Assembly (NCBI RefSeq): GCF_009208585.1
Contig: NZ_WFLN01000006.1
Coordinates: 62,001-126,000, forward strand
Source: Fluviispira multicolorata
Lineage (GTDB): Bacteria > Bdellovibrionota_B > Oligoflexia > Silvanigrellales > Silvanigrellaceae
Reading direction: 5' to 3'
DNA: 64,000 nt
Part shown: piece by piece, positions 45,361 through 54,634 of the stretch
Numbering within the stretch: the first letter of the stretch is position 1
How the letters are laid out: every line of letters starts with the position of its first letter
Translations under genes and position numbers: made by a program
Notes under the pieces: generated by a model
Database searches by the model: none
What the model was told of the DNA's origin: nothing
The model's input: the letters and a program-made list of their open reading frames with translations, nothing else

Positions 45361-45522
45361 ATGAATAAGAAATCTCAATCAGACACGCCCACAACTTCAC
45401 AGCAAACACAAAATGAACTTATCCAGTTACTTTTAAAAAAAAATCAAGAGAATAAGCAAAGAGATCTTTTAAAAAAATTATTAAAAATAAATTCGGAAAA
45501 AAAGACCAAGTATACATCTTAA
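45361..45522 (+). CDS. Small 53-aa charged protein
   Basis: The frame starts at an ATG with GGGAG six bases upstream and encodes 53 aa, beginning MNKKSQSDTPTTSQQTQNEL, then a Lys/Leu/Gln-rich helix (LLKKNQENKQRDLLKKLL). There is no signal peptide or membrane segment. It is too short to place. The strong ribosome-binding site and the clean amphipathic helix argue for translation. It stands alone between tRNA-Gln and the broken MFS gene. Confidence 0.45.
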   Translation: MNKKSQSDTPTTSQQTQNELIQLLLKKNQENKQRDLLKKLLKINSEKKTKYTS

Positions 45523-45836
45523 ATTTTTATATTAACCCAAATTTTTTATTAAATATTTTATAAAAACATGCTTTGACACATGTTTAATAAATAATTTATT
45601 TTTTCATCTTATTAAAATTAAATAGCATCTTCTATATTCTTTCTAATATTTAATTTTAATAATTCAGAATCTAAATTTACTAGAGTGTGTTCTCAAATAT
45701 CGCAGAATACATCCTAATAAAAAATATTAATTAAATATCATAGCATATTTAATTAATCACATATAATATTTGACAAATATTTATAAAATAATTAATATCC
45801 ATGAACTTTCGAATAAAATAAACTCAAGGAGTAAAA
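45523..45836. other. AT-rich intergenic stretch
   Basis: About 315 bases between the 53-aa ORF and the damaged MFS gene. It is more than 75% A+T and has no open frame with a ribosome-binding site and no clear hairpin. I see nothing in it beyond possible promoter elements for the MFS gene. Confidence 0.5.
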
Positions 45837-47016
45837 GTGCGATATTTAAATATGTCGATTAATGAGTTTGATTTATATCTAGATTATACAGTTTTTTCTA
45901 AAATGGCAATTATCAAGTAATAGTTTAGAAATTGGCATTATGGGAGCCTGCTTTACGGCACCTCATATTATATTTAGTAAAACAATTGGCAAAGCTGCAG
46001 ACAAAATCGAAACTCACAAAATTCGGACAGTAAGTTTTGCATTCATGTTGATAGCCATGATCCTGTCACTGTATATTGCAAATATATTTTTTCTTTGCTC
46101 AATTGTCTTTTTAAAGAATATAGGCCGATTTGGCAATTCAGTTACAGTCTCTAAAATGTTATTGCCTGCTGAAACAGCTGCTCAATTTTATGAAAAATAT
46201 GGTTATATTATTAACTCAAGTCGCATATGCATGCCGATCCTTTGTATATTATTATATAACAATGTTGGGCTATCTTCCTTACTCCATCTATCCATTTTTT
46301 TAAATTTAATTGGATTATATACATCTATCAGAATGAATGTCGTGCAAAAATCGGCACAACTTACAAAAGCTGATTGCGCAAAAAGCAACGGTGCAGAAAC
46401 AAAAATCAGCAATGATAGGCTTTTATTGTTTGCTATTACATGCTTTATTTTATCTTCACTTTCCCTCTACCTCAGCAATGATCTTATTTCCTTTTTATTT
46501 ATGAGTTTTGGCGCTTCCGAGACCAGCATAGGTTTACTAATCTCAGTTTTAGGACTTGGAGGAATCATGGGTGTCAGAATTGCAAAATTGCTCTTTCATT
46601 CACTGAGTCCAGAAAAAGTCATGCTATTGGCTTTACTCATGAACTCAATTTCTTTTTTTCTCTTCGGTTATGCGACTCAAAGTTGGCCCATATCACCAGT
46701 GCTCGCCTTTTACGTAGCAATAGGTTTCACGGGAATAGCATCTGGAATTTTAAGCCTGAGTTTCAAAACCATTTTGCAAGATCGCATTCCATTTGCTCAG
46801 ATTGGCAGAGTAACAGCAACTATTCAATCCATTGCGGCCATCGTTGCAACAACTCTTCCTTTTCTGGGTGGTGCACTGGCAAAGTTTACCCATATCCAAA
46901 TGCCATTTAAAGTGAGTTTTTTATTCTTTGCAATTGTGTTTTGTTTCACGACTTTCATTATTATTTTTTATAAAAATTTATTGATACCTAAAACTCAAGT
47001 CATAAAAACTTATTGA
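45837..47016 (+). pseudogene. MFS transporter with a damaged 5' end
   Basis: The open part (from an ATG at 45940, 358 aa) encodes about eleven membrane segments of a major-facilitator protein (EIGIMGACFTAPHIIFSKTI; LSVLGLGGIMGVRIA...), but it begins after the first helix. Upstream, an ideal AAGGAG-TAAAA-GTG start at 45837 opens a frame with MRYLN. That frame stops at 45918. In the frame of the main body, upstream codons give RLMSLIYI-stop-IIQFFLKWQLSSNSLEIG, which looks like the missing first helix, interrupted by a TAG at 45880. At least one frameshift and one nonsense change therefore separate the real start from the body. The substrate class is unknown. A sequencing error in the T6 run at 45892 could explain a shift but not the TAG as well. 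Confidence 0.6.
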
Positions 47017-47019
47017 TTA

Positions 47020-47053
47020 AAATATTCCTCAAAATTATATTCGAGGAATATTT
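47020..47053. terminator. Hairpin between the MFS gene and Nudix gene
   Basis: AAATATTCCTC (47020-47030) and GAGGAATATTT (47043-47053) are exact 11-bp complements with a 12-base loop. It follows the MFS stop by three bases and lies between convergent genes, so it can serve as a bidirectional terminator. Confidence 0.5.
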
Positions 47054-47109
47054 ACTGACAGGAAAATTCTTCAATATATTTACTACCATTTTCGCAGGAG
47101 AAAATTATC

Positions 47110-47532
47110 TTATAAAGAAAATTTTCTCACTAAATATTCTCGAATTCCTAATTCACTTCCTTCAAAATGCGGCAGAGGAATATCAGCAAAATTTTCAATA
47201 TTAACCCAATTAAAATCAATAAATTTATCTGGCTCCATTACTTTTAAATTGCCTGCAAAAGAATTGCAATATAAAATTATAGAAATATTATGTACACCTT
47301 CATTAATATAGGTTTCTATATTATTTGTAACACAAAAAAATTGTGCATTTTCTATTTGTAAATTTGTCTCTTCAAAAATTTCTCTCTTTGCACAATCTAA
47401 GAAACTTTCACCGATTTCAAGCATACCTCCAGGGATGGAATAGAACCCATTGCCATGCTTACCAATTCTTTTTCCAATTAGTATTTTCTGATCTTTTTCT
47501 ATTATAACTCCAATTCCTACACCAGGTTTCAT
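47110..47532 (-). CDS. Nudix hydrolase
   Basis: 140 aa. The Nudix box spans residues 36-58: GMLEIGE, then REIFEETNL, matching GX5EX7REUXEEXGU apart from the last positions. It will hydrolyse a nucleoside diphosphate linked to another group, with Mg2+ bound by the REIFEE glutamates. A start motif MKPGVGIGVIIEKDQKILIG and length resemble the MutT/ADP-ribose group. Without a substrate-specific motif the target (oxidised dGTP, ADP-ribose or another) is open. It is a single gene, opposite to its neighbours. Confidence 0.9.
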   Translation of the reverse strand: MKPGVGIGVIIEKDQKILIGKRIGKHGNGFYSIPGGMLEIGESFLDCAKREIFEETNLQIENAQFFCVTNNIETYINEGVHNISIILYCNSFAGNLKVMEPDKFIDFNWVNIENFADIPLPHFEGSELGIREYLVRKFSL

Positions 47533-47703
47533 ATTTTACTCCTGTTTTTATGAAAGCTAATTTATATTTAATACTATCAGTATAAAGAAAAATCAATAAA
47601 ATAATTCCACATAATTTTTTTTATAAAAAATAATTCATTTTAAAATTTGTAAAAATAAAAATTCACAAGTATAAGAGATTTATAATTCAACATGGAGGAT
47701 TTT

Positions 47704-50025
47704 ATGCTTATCGGTTTTAGTAGTAAAAAGTTCTTTGTTTGCAGCTTATCTTTTATATATTTAACTTCATGCCAAACACACAAAAACGTTTCACAAACGT
47801 CACAAAAAATTCAAAAGGATGAAACAGCATCAAAAAATAAAATTATACTTTATGTTTGGGATGGTCTTCGCCCCGATGTTTTAACAGATGAAAAAGCAAA
47901 AAATTCAATTCCTAATTTATTAAAATTTGCTCAAAACGGAGTTGAATTTAAAAATAATCATTCAGCTTACCCAACTTTTACAATGAATAATGCTCAAGTA
48001 TTTGCAACTGGAGATTACTCTGGAAAAAGCGGCTTTTATGGAAATACACTTTATTATCCATGGCGTGCATTAAATAAAAATATTAAAGAACAAGCTCGTG
48101 ATGCAACTGGAGCAGACATTACAGCATCTTTTCTGGAACCTTTTTTTACTCAAGATTACAAAATCTTACAAAGCATTGACCAACCACAAATCGATGAACC
48201 GCTTATACAAGTCACAACACTTTTACAAGAAGCACACAAAGCTGGATTGGTGACGGCAGTTGTAGGAAAATCCGGTTCTGCATTTATTCAAGACTATAAA
48301 GCAAATGGATATATCCTCGATGAAAAGCATGCCTGGCCTTTATCTTTTGCAAAAGAATTACAAGAAAAAAATATTAGCTTACCAAAAGGAACTCCAATTG
48401 CATATGAACCAGGACAAATAACTCTTGCAGAAAATAATGGAAATCCAATTAAAAGTGAAGCAATTCAATATTTAGGAGATAAGAGCGAAGGAACAGATCC
48501 TATACGAGGTAATAAATCTCCATATAATCCACAAAATTATTATATGTCTGATGTTTTTATTGATACAATTCTGGCTGAAAAAAAACCACAACTCAGTATT
48601 CTTTGGCTCAGAAATCCTGACTCAACTGAACATTATTATGGTCCTGGAACGCTGGCATATTATGATGCTTTGGCTGCAAATGATAAAATTTTAGGAAAAT
48701 TAATAGCAAAATTAAAAGAATTAAACCTTGATAAAGAAACAAATATTATTATTGTTTCCGATCATTCACATAGCAATATTGTTGCGACCAAAAGAAATGA
48801 TTCAGAAGGCTTTCCGCAACTTATGTATGATATGCATAAAATTGTAAAAGAAAGCGATGACAATAATAAAATTGGTCCTAAAACCATTGCAGAAAAGCAT
48901 CATTCAAAAGTAAGCAATGAGAAACTTCTTATAACAAATGGCATATCTGTTTCAGGAACTGTTAGAACAGCTGATTTAATTACTAAGGCAAAACTAAAAA
49001 CTCAAAATGGTCATCTTATTTCTGCATATGATGGAGGAGATTGTGCATTTAATGCGAGCTTAAGTGGTATCCGCAATGGGGATGGAAGTATTAATAAATC
49101 CTCTTTAGGGTACAACTCGGCGAATGGAATTTGCAAAGATAAATCAGGAAAAAACATTCCATTCACATCACAAGCGTATGCTGTTCCAAATAATTTATCT
49201 GATTCAGATAAAATTCAAAAAGTAATTATCGCTCCAAATGGAGGCACCGATTATATTTATATTCCAAATCATAATCCCAAAGTTTTGCAAGAACTCGTTG
49301 CCTTTTTTCAAAGAAGACAAGAATACAGTGCTATTTTTGTTGACGAACGAAGATATTTATTAGGTTCCCAATTTCCTCGCGGAACTCTTCCTCTTTCATA
49401 TGTAAAACTTGCAAATCATTCAGGCAGAAATCCTGATATCGTTGTGAGCCTAACCAGCAATGCTCATGTTGTTGTGAATGGATTAAAAGGAACAGAATTT
49501 GATTCAACAGATGGCGACTGGCAAAGAGGAAATCATGGATCATTTGGTAAAATCGACATTCACAATACTTTAATTGCAGCAGGTCCTGACTTTAAATCAA
49601 ACAAAGCAATTGAATTGCCTACAGGTAATGTTGATGTTGCACCCACAATTGCAACAATATTAGGGCTTAGCTTAGGCAATACAGATGGAAGACCTTTACT
49701 TGAGTCTCTCAAAAACTCTGGAGTAAGTGAAAATGACATAACAGTCACGAGTGTAAAAATCACATCTTCCGCTGCCTGTGATCTTGAAATTTATCATCCA
49801 ACAACTCATCCATTCGATTTTAACTCACAACTTAAAAATAATTTTATTGATAAAGAAGTTAATAGTTTTTATACTGATTTAAAAGCTAAAATCTTAATTA
49901 CAAAAGAAGGAAATCGGTACGTTTATTTTGATGAAGCCGAAGCAAAGAGACAACAAGGATGCCCAAAAATAGGATTTACCTTATTTGATTCAGAAGCAAA
50001 TTCAAAAGTCGTTATGCAGGAGTGA
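47704..50025 (+). CDS. Lipoprotein of the alkaline-phosphatase / phosphodiesterase superfamily
   Basis: 773 aa. A signal peptide ends in the lipobox LTSC (FVCSLSFIYLTSCQTHK), so it is lipid-anchored in the envelope. Superfamily motifs are YVWDGLRPDVL (metal Asp), YPTFTMNNAQVFATG (the nucleophile is a Thr here), RNPDSTEHYYGPG, VSDHSHSNI and NHGSFGKIDIHNTLIAAGP. These fit phosphodiesterase/nucleotide pyrophosphatase or phosphonate hydrolase branches rather than sulfatases. A stretch between the metal-site halves (about residues 395-520) looks like an inserted lid. The start is ATG at 47704 with GGAGG five bases upstream. Its end overlaps the convergent nitronate monooxygenase-like gene by 24 bases. 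Confidence 0.85.
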   Translation: MLIGFSSKKFFVCSLSFIYLTSCQTHKNVSQTSQKIQKDETASKNKIILYVWDGLRPDVLTDEKAKNSIPNLLKFAQNGVEFKNNHSAYPTFTMNNAQVFATGDYSGKSGFYGNTLYYPWRALNKNIKEQARDATGADITASFLEPFFTQDYKILQSIDQPQIDEPLIQVTTLLQEAHKAGLVTAVVGKSGSAFIQDYKANGYILDEKHAWPLSFAKELQEKNISLPKGTPIAYEPGQITLAENNGNPIKSEAIQYLGDKSEGTDPIRGNKSPYNPQNYYMSDVFIDTILAEKKPQLSILWLRNPDSTEHYYGPGTLAYYDALAANDKILGKLIAKLKELNLDKETNIIIVSDHSHSNIVATKRNDSEGFPQLMYDMHKIVKESDDNNKIGPKTIAEKHHSKVSNEKLLITNGISVSGTVRTADLITKAKLKTQNGHLISAYDGGDCAFNASLSGIRNGDGSINKSSLGYNSANGICKDKSGKNIPFTSQAYAVPNNLSDSDKIQKVIIAPNGGTDYIYIPNHNPKVLQELVAFFQRRQEYSAIFVDERRYLLGSQFPRGTLPLSYVKLANHSGRNPDIVVSLTSNAHVVVNGLKGTEFDSTDGDWQRGNHGSFGKIDIHNTLIAAGPDFKSNKAIELPTGNVDVAPTIATILGLSLGNTDGRPLLESLKNSGVSENDITVTSVKITSSAACDLEIYHPTTHPFDFNSQLKNNFIDKEVNSFYTDLKAKILITKEGNRYVYFDEAEAKRQQGCPKIGFTLFDSEANSKVVMQE

Positions 50026-51099
50026 AAACTTTTTCACTCCTATACTATATTCAGTCATTATATTTTTTAGGTAATCTTCAACTGACAAAATATCTTTTAT
50101 TAAATTAACAGACTGCCCTGACCAGAGTGACATATAGTCACTCTTATTTTCTTTTTGTGCGCAGGATCTTATTTCTTTTGTCATTGCGTTCTGAATTGGG
50201 TATGGAAATACTTTATTTGAACTATTTTGCAATTTTGTAACAAATTTGTTACCTTTTCCTCTCGCCTTTTTTCCAGAAATTCTTTCCGTCATAATTATTT
50301 CATGCGCATGTGAATGCAATAAAGCATTTTTATATGCTTCTAACGCTGAACTTTCTTTTGTTAGCAAAAAACCTGTGCCAATCTGCACAGCAGTGGCTCC
50401 TAAAATTTTTGCTGCTAAAATCCCTCTTCCATTGGCAATCCCACCAGCCGCAATAATTGGTATTTTTATAGATTGCGCTACTTCTTGTAACAAAGAAAAA
50501 AGTCCAATTTCATCATTCTTATTTAAAAACGAACCTCTATGCCCTCCTGCTTCAAACCCTTGCACAACCACAGCATCACAACCACTTTCTTCAATTGCTT
50601 TTGCTTCCAATAAATTTGTACAACTCCCTATGATATAAATATTATTTTCTTTTAACTTATCTATCCACTTTTGTTTAGGAAGACCAAAGGTAAAACTGAC
50701 AATTTTTACACCATGCTTAATAATGAAATCTATTTTTGCATCATTTTCCTCATTAATTTCTGCTGTCATTATTTTTGTTTTATAAATATTTAATTCTTTT
50801 TCAATTCTTGTTAAAATTTCTGGCTTTGTATATTTTGCTCTTTTCTTACTTTCTATAACAAATAAATTCACTCCAAATATCCCGTTAACTGTCTCTTTAA
50901 CTTCAATAATTTGTTTTTCTAGAGCTTCTGCTGAAATATATCCTGCAGCAAGAAAACCTATGGAATTATTTTTAACGACTGCGGAGACAAGTGAAGGGGT
51001 CGAAATCCCCCCTGCCATGGGTGCTTGAATGATAAAATTCTTTAAATTATATTTTTCTTTAAACTCTTTACTTAAGAATTTTGGCAAGACTATGCTCAT
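50002..51099 (-). CDS. Nitronate monooxygenase-like FMN enzyme
   Basis: 365-aa TIM-barrel flavoprotein. FIIQAPMAGGISTPSLVSAV gives the N-terminal FMN site, VVVQGFEAGGHRGSF the flavin-side loop (with His), and IPIIAAGGIANGRGILAAKI, VQIGTGFLLTKES the phosphate-binding end. This fits the 2-nitropropane dioxygenase/nitronate monooxygenase family, which oxidises nitronates; some relatives are enoyl-ACP reductases (FabK). The GHRGSF loop leans to NMO. It converges with the phosphatase gene and overlaps it by 24 bases. Confidence 0.87.
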   Translation of the reverse strand: MSIVLPKFLSKEFKEKYNLKNFIIQAPMAGGISTPSLVSAVVKNNSIGFLAAGYISAEALEKQIIEVKETVNGIFGVNLFVIESKKRAKYTKPEILTRIEKELNIYKTKIMTAEINEENDAKIDFIIKHGVKIVSFTFGLPKQKWIDKLKENNIYIIGSCTNLLEAKAIEESGCDAVVVQGFEAGGHRGSFLNKNDEIGLFSLLQEVAQSIKIPIIAAGGIANGRGILAAKILGATAVQIGTGFLLTKESSALEAYKNALLHSHAHEIIMTERISGKKARGKGNKFVTKLQNSSNKVFPYPIQNAMTKEIRSCAQKENKSDYMSLWSGQSVNLIKDILSVEDYLKNIMTEYSIGVKKFSLLHNDF

Positions 51100-51249
51100 A
51101 TTCGTTTTCCTTTATTTAAAATGAGAGAATAATTTTTTCATTAAAATAATTTAATCAATTCATATTTTTTGCACAAGAAAATTTACAGCAAAATAAAAAA
51201 CAATTAAATATAGAATTAGAAATGAATAGAAAGTAACTTCTTAAAAACA

Positions 51250-51286
51250 AAACCCCCAGTTTTAGATATTTAAAACTGGAGGTTTA
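51250..51286 (-). terminator. Terminator of tRNA-Gly
   Basis: CCAGTTTTA (51256-51264) pairs with TAAAACTGG (51271-51279), nine bases, extended by CC/GG and AAA/TTT. On the minus strand it is followed by TTTGTTTTT. It lies three bases after the tRNA's CCA end. Confidence 0.7.
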
Positions 51287-51288
51287 AT

Positions 51289-51365
51289 TGGAGCGGGAAA
51301 AGGGACTCGAACCCTCGACCCTCGCCATGGCAAGGCGATGCTCTAGCCAACTGAGCTACTCCCGC
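51289..51365 (-). tRNA. tRNA-Gly (GCC)
   Basis: 77 nucleotides on the minus strand. The acceptor starts GCGGGAG, the D-arm is GCTCAGTTGGCTAGAGC, the anticodon loop is CTTGCCA (anticodon GCC), the T-arm contains TTCGAGT, and CCA is encoded. It has a good promoter and terminator of its own. Confidence 0.96.
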
Positions 51366-51382
51366 ACCTGAGAGTGTTTGTT

Positions 51383-51411
51383 TATTTACAGAAAGAGACC
51401 TTAGGAGTCAA
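51383..51411 (-). promoter_or_regulatory. Promoter of tRNA-Gly
   Basis: TTGACT and TAAATA on the minus strand are separated by 17 bases; the -10 box ends 17 bases before the mature tRNA start at 51365. Confidence 0.55.
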
Positions 51412-51457
51412 GAGGTTTCCAGGAAAAAGTTTAAACCATATGAAAATCTAATTTAAA

Positions 51458-52309
51458 CTATTGATTATTATAAGAAAACTGAACTTTCCAACGATTCCTT
51501 AAATCAAATGCCTGCACATTCTGAGATTCTAAAATAGGAACTGTCTTACTTGGAAAGACATTTGGATTCTCAAGAACAACTTTATTTTGAACTTCATACA
51601 AGATTGGCCATTCGGTTTGCTTACGGCTCATTTTTCCCTCTATTTGCCGAAAGTATTCCTCCTGAATTTTCCAATAGGAAAGGCTTTTTTCGAATAAAAA
51701 CCCAAGTCTATTAAAGAGAGCTTGAACATTGCAGTCAGAGGCATAGCGAAGTATTTTTTCGAGATCAGGTGAAAATGTTATTTTTTTACATAGTCTTACA
51801 AGCTCATGAAAAGGGGGGCAGTGGGCGGGCCGCTTAAGGCAATCCACAAGAGATTTCTCAAAATTTGAAGCTAACAATGGAAATTCAATTTCACTATGCT
51901 TTAAAAGGTATGTATCAAGTCCATGTGGCTCAGGGCTTTGGCACCAAAAATAATAAACTCCCTCAAATTTAAATGAATTAAATTTTGTTGGGCTAACCAC
52001 ATACACAGTATCGTTTTCTTTTGGAAGCTCTTTTGCATGAAGTTGCAGAGCAGAGTGAAAACCAACATAACAGTATGGAGTTAATTTTGAGGCAATAGAA
52101 AAAGGTGAACTTTTTTCTCGATCTGGGCGTTCACCAATTTTTGTGACTCGATAAAGTCCTTGCCGAATAGGAAATATATATCCTCTTGTGGCAAGTTCGC
52201 TGAGTCGCTTACGCAAAGTGTTGCCAGTGGTTTTTAATTTTTCACGGGCATCTTCAATGGTGAAGATTTGTCCTTGTTTAAAATGTTCATAAATTCTTGG
52301 TAACTTCAT
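51458..52309 (-). CDS. AbiEi-like antitoxin/transcriptional regulator (orphan)
   Basis: 283 aa. The N-terminal winged helix-turn-helix (IYEHFKQGQIFTIEDAREKL; KRLSELATRGYIFPIRQGLY) and the following ASKLTPYCYVGFHSALQLHA section match the AbiEi antitoxin family pattern: DNA-binding head followed by a core that in type IV systems counters the AbiEii nucleotidyltransferase toxin. No AbiEii gene is adjacent. The start is ATG at 52309 with GGAG upstream; an upstream frame to 52381 would overlap the promoter. A short inverted repeat (52327-52351) in front suggests autoregulation. It diverges from a sulfatase-fold gene with a gap of only about 105 bases. Other proteins with the AbiEi head are plain transcription factors, so it may regulate that neighbour. 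Confidence 0.65.
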   Translation of the reverse strand: MKLPRIYEHFKQGQIFTIEDAREKLKTTGNTLRKRLSELATRGYIFPIRQGLYRVTKIGERPDREKSSPFSIASKLTPYCYVGFHSALQLHAKELPKENDTVYVVSPTKFNSFKFEGVYYFWCQSPEPHGLDTYLLKHSEIEFPLLASNFEKSLVDCLKRPAHCPPFHELVRLCKKITFSPDLEKILRYASDCNVQALFNRLGFLFEKSLSYWKIQEEYFRQIEGKMSRKQTEWPILYEVQNKVVLENPNVFPSKTVPILESQNVQAFDLRNRWKVQFSYNNQ

Positions 52310-52326
52310 GCATAATTCTCCAAATA

Positions 52327-52351
52327 GGCACTTATTTATTAATAAAGTGCC
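52327..52351. promoter_or_regulatory. Inverted repeat in the AbiEi-like/sulfatase promoter region
   Basis: GGCACTT (52327-52333) and AAGTGCC (52345-52351) are exact 7-bp complements separated by 11 A/T bases. It lies between the divergent genes 18 bases upstream of the AbiEi-like start. AbiEi antitoxins repress their own promoters through inverted repeats, so it is a candidate operator. Confidence 0.45.
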
Positions 52352-52414
52352 AATTAAAGGATACTTTTGGGAGTTTAGCACGCATGTTACTTTGCAATAG
52401 AAAAAGGTGTTAAG

Positions 52415-54634
52415 ATGTTGACGGTAAAAAAGTGGCGAATTTTTTGGATTCGTTATTTATTCGGCAGTTTGGTTTTTTTTGTTCCTTTTTTTGTGATTTC
52501 ATTAATATTCTCGTCAGGATTTGTTTATTTAGGTGAGAATACATCCTCTATATTTTTAATGATCATAAAAAGTCAGCCCAAACTGGTTTTAACACTTCTT
52601 TGTAAAATATTATTTATTTCTTGGTTAATTTGTCTAGGATTACAATTTATAACTTCATCCTTTAAATATAAATATAAAATAATATTTGGATTTGTGTTTT
52701 TTATTTGTGCAATAATAAGAGTTTGCTCAATGTACCCAGCGGTCACAGAGAATTGGATCATTGTCCAAAATTCAAATTTTATTCGAAATATAATTCAAAA
52801 TTTATCTACCCTGCATGAATTATCAAGAAGAAAGACATTTGCTGAATGGCTCCCTTTTATTGCCCTTGCAATAGCATTCTTTATAAATCTAATAATTCAT
52901 ATGAAATATTTAATTCTCCAAAGCAGAGTAGTAAAAAAAGCCCGCTCAAGCATTCAAGTTGATGAGCTCGATTTAGAGTCAAGAATATTTTCAATTCAAG
53001 GTGTTTCCTTTGTTATATTTTTTATTTTTGGAACAATTTTTCTCTTTAATATGAACTCTTCATTAAAAATAAATCTACCTCAAAACAACACTCAACAAAA
53101 TCGCCCAAATGTGTTTATATTCGCAAGCGATAGTTTACGTTATGATAGATTATTTGAAAAAAAATATGAAAATATAATGCCTTTTTTAAAAAGTAAAATT
53201 AAAGAAGCAGAGCTATTTAAACCTATGCTGGTAGGAGTGCCTAGAACATTCCCAAGTTGGGTAGAAATTGCGACAGGTGTTTATTCTTCAAACAATGGAG
53301 TCCGCACAATGTTTCCTTCAAGAAACACGCGACTCGGTAAAAAACAAACAATATTTGAAACTGCAAAAGAAAGTGGATACTCAACCATTTTTGTTTCTGA
53401 TTTTGCCGGAGATATCTTTCCAAGATATCCTTTTGGTGCCGATGAAATCAATGCTCCAACTTCAAATTTACAATCTATGGTTGAAAATGGAATTATTTCA
53501 GGATTAAGTGCAATACAAGCCATCTTAACTCTACCAAATATGCAACGAATTATTCCTTCATTACTTGAAAGTCCTGAAATTTCTGACCCTCGTCTGGTAG
53601 CTAAAGCTTTTTCAGAGAGTCTCACCCATGTTGCTCAAATTTCTCGACCTGTATTTATAACAACATTTTTTTCAACTGCTCATTTTCCATATGCAGCCCC
53701 AGGACCTTGGTATTCAAAATTCCAAGAAAAAGATGCAAATGGAAATTATAAATTTAGAAAAAATCCAGACCAAAATGTTTTAGGCAGCAATGTAAATCAA
53801 AATATTTCTGAAATTTCAATTAAACAAACAATTTCTCTTTATGATGGTGGCTTAAATGCAATTGATAATACTTTAAAAGATTTAATGCATGAACTTGAAA
53901 CAAAAGGATGGCTTAAAAACTCTATCATTTTATTCTTTGGGGATCATGGAGAAAATCTCTATGAAGGGAATTTAGGAATGGGACATGGTGATGGAGTTGC
54001 TGGAGAATATTCTAATGTAACACCACTCATTATTCTTACAAAGGGCAATACTGTTCCTATTCAATCACAAAAACCAATTAAAAATCTAGTAAGAACGATT
54101 GATATTGCTCCAACAATCGCAAGAAGAATTAATGTCCGTCTGCCTGAGCAAGACTTAGATGGCGAACCTCTCCTAGATTTAACTGAAAAATTACCAAACT
54201 TCCCTACTGGGCTTGCATATATGGAAACAGGTATTTGGTTTACCACAGGAAAATTAACTCCAGAAAATCAACCAAGAATTATTTACCCAGGAGTCACCTC
54301 TCTTTTAGATATTGATGAAGGAATGAATTTTGAATTTTATGTGCGTCCCTCCTACTCACAAGCAATACCTGGAGTAAAGGAAAGAGCTTGGGTGAATGAT
54401 ATCTATAAATTGATTGCAAGAACAACTCCATATGGCGTACAAACTTCTCTGTATTTTCGCAGCGACAAAGCTTCAGAGAATGATCTATTATTCAATCCAG
54501 AAAATATAAAAACTTATAAGCCTATTGCCATGGAAATGCTCAATCAGATGAACAAGTATTTACTATCGAGGGGAGTTGAAATTGTACCTAATGGAAAAGG
54601 TTCCTTCTTTTATTCGGAGAATATCAGCCAATGA
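52415..54634 (+). CDS. Membrane-bound sulfatase-fold enzyme (LtaS/EptA-like), first of two
   Basis: 739 aa. About five N-terminal membrane segments are followed, from roughly residue 235, by a sulfatase-fold domain that faces the periplasm. The first metal site is VFIFASDSLRYDRL, the nucleophile region is VPRTFPSWVEIATG (Thr instead of the Cys/Ser of real sulfatases), and LFFGDHGENLYEGNLGMGHG provides the second metal site. TM-plus-Thr-nucleophile is the design of LtaS, EptA and OpgB transferases, which move phosphoglycerol or phosphoethanolamine onto lipids or glycans. It overlaps the next gene by ATGA. AAGGTG lies just upstream of the ATG. Confidence 0.88.
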   Translation: MLTVKKWRIFWIRYLFGSLVFFVPFFVISLIFSSGFVYLGENTSSIFLMIIKSQPKLVLTLLCKILFISWLICLGLQFITSSFKYKYKIIFGFVFFICAIIRVCSMYPAVTENWIIVQNSNFIRNIIQNLSTLHELSRRKTFAEWLPFIALAIAFFINLIIHMKYLILQSRVVKKARSSIQVDELDLESRIFSIQGVSFVIFFIFGTIFLFNMNSSLKINLPQNNTQQNRPNVFIFASDSLRYDRLFEKKYENIMPFLKSKIKEAELFKPMLVGVPRTFPSWVEIATGVYSSNNGVRTMFPSRNTRLGKKQTIFETAKESGYSTIFVSDFAGDIFPRYPFGADEINAPTSNLQSMVENGIISGLSAIQAILTLPNMQRIIPSLLESPEISDPRLVAKAFSESLTHVAQISRPVFITTFFSTAHFPYAAPGPWYSKFQEKDANGNYKFRKNPDQNVLGSNVNQNISEISIKQTISLYDGGLNAIDNTLKDLMHELETKGWLKNSIILFFGDHGENLYEGNLGMGHGDGVAGEYSNVTPLIILTKGNTVPIQSQKPIKNLVRTIDIAPTIARRINVRLPEQDLDGEPLLDLTEKLPNFPTGLAYMETGIWFTTGKLTPENQPRIIYPGVTSLLDIDEGMNFEFYVRPSYSQAIPGVKERAWVNDIYKLIARTTPYGVQTSLYFRSDKASENDLLFNPENIKTYKPIAMEMLNQMNKYLLSRGVEIVPNGKGSFFYSENISQ

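Noticed and set aside
45108..51365. Possible genomic island bounded by tRNA-Gln and tRNA-Gly
   Set aside because: No integrase, no repeated tRNA 3' end and no transposase were found; the two tRNAs are on opposite strands.
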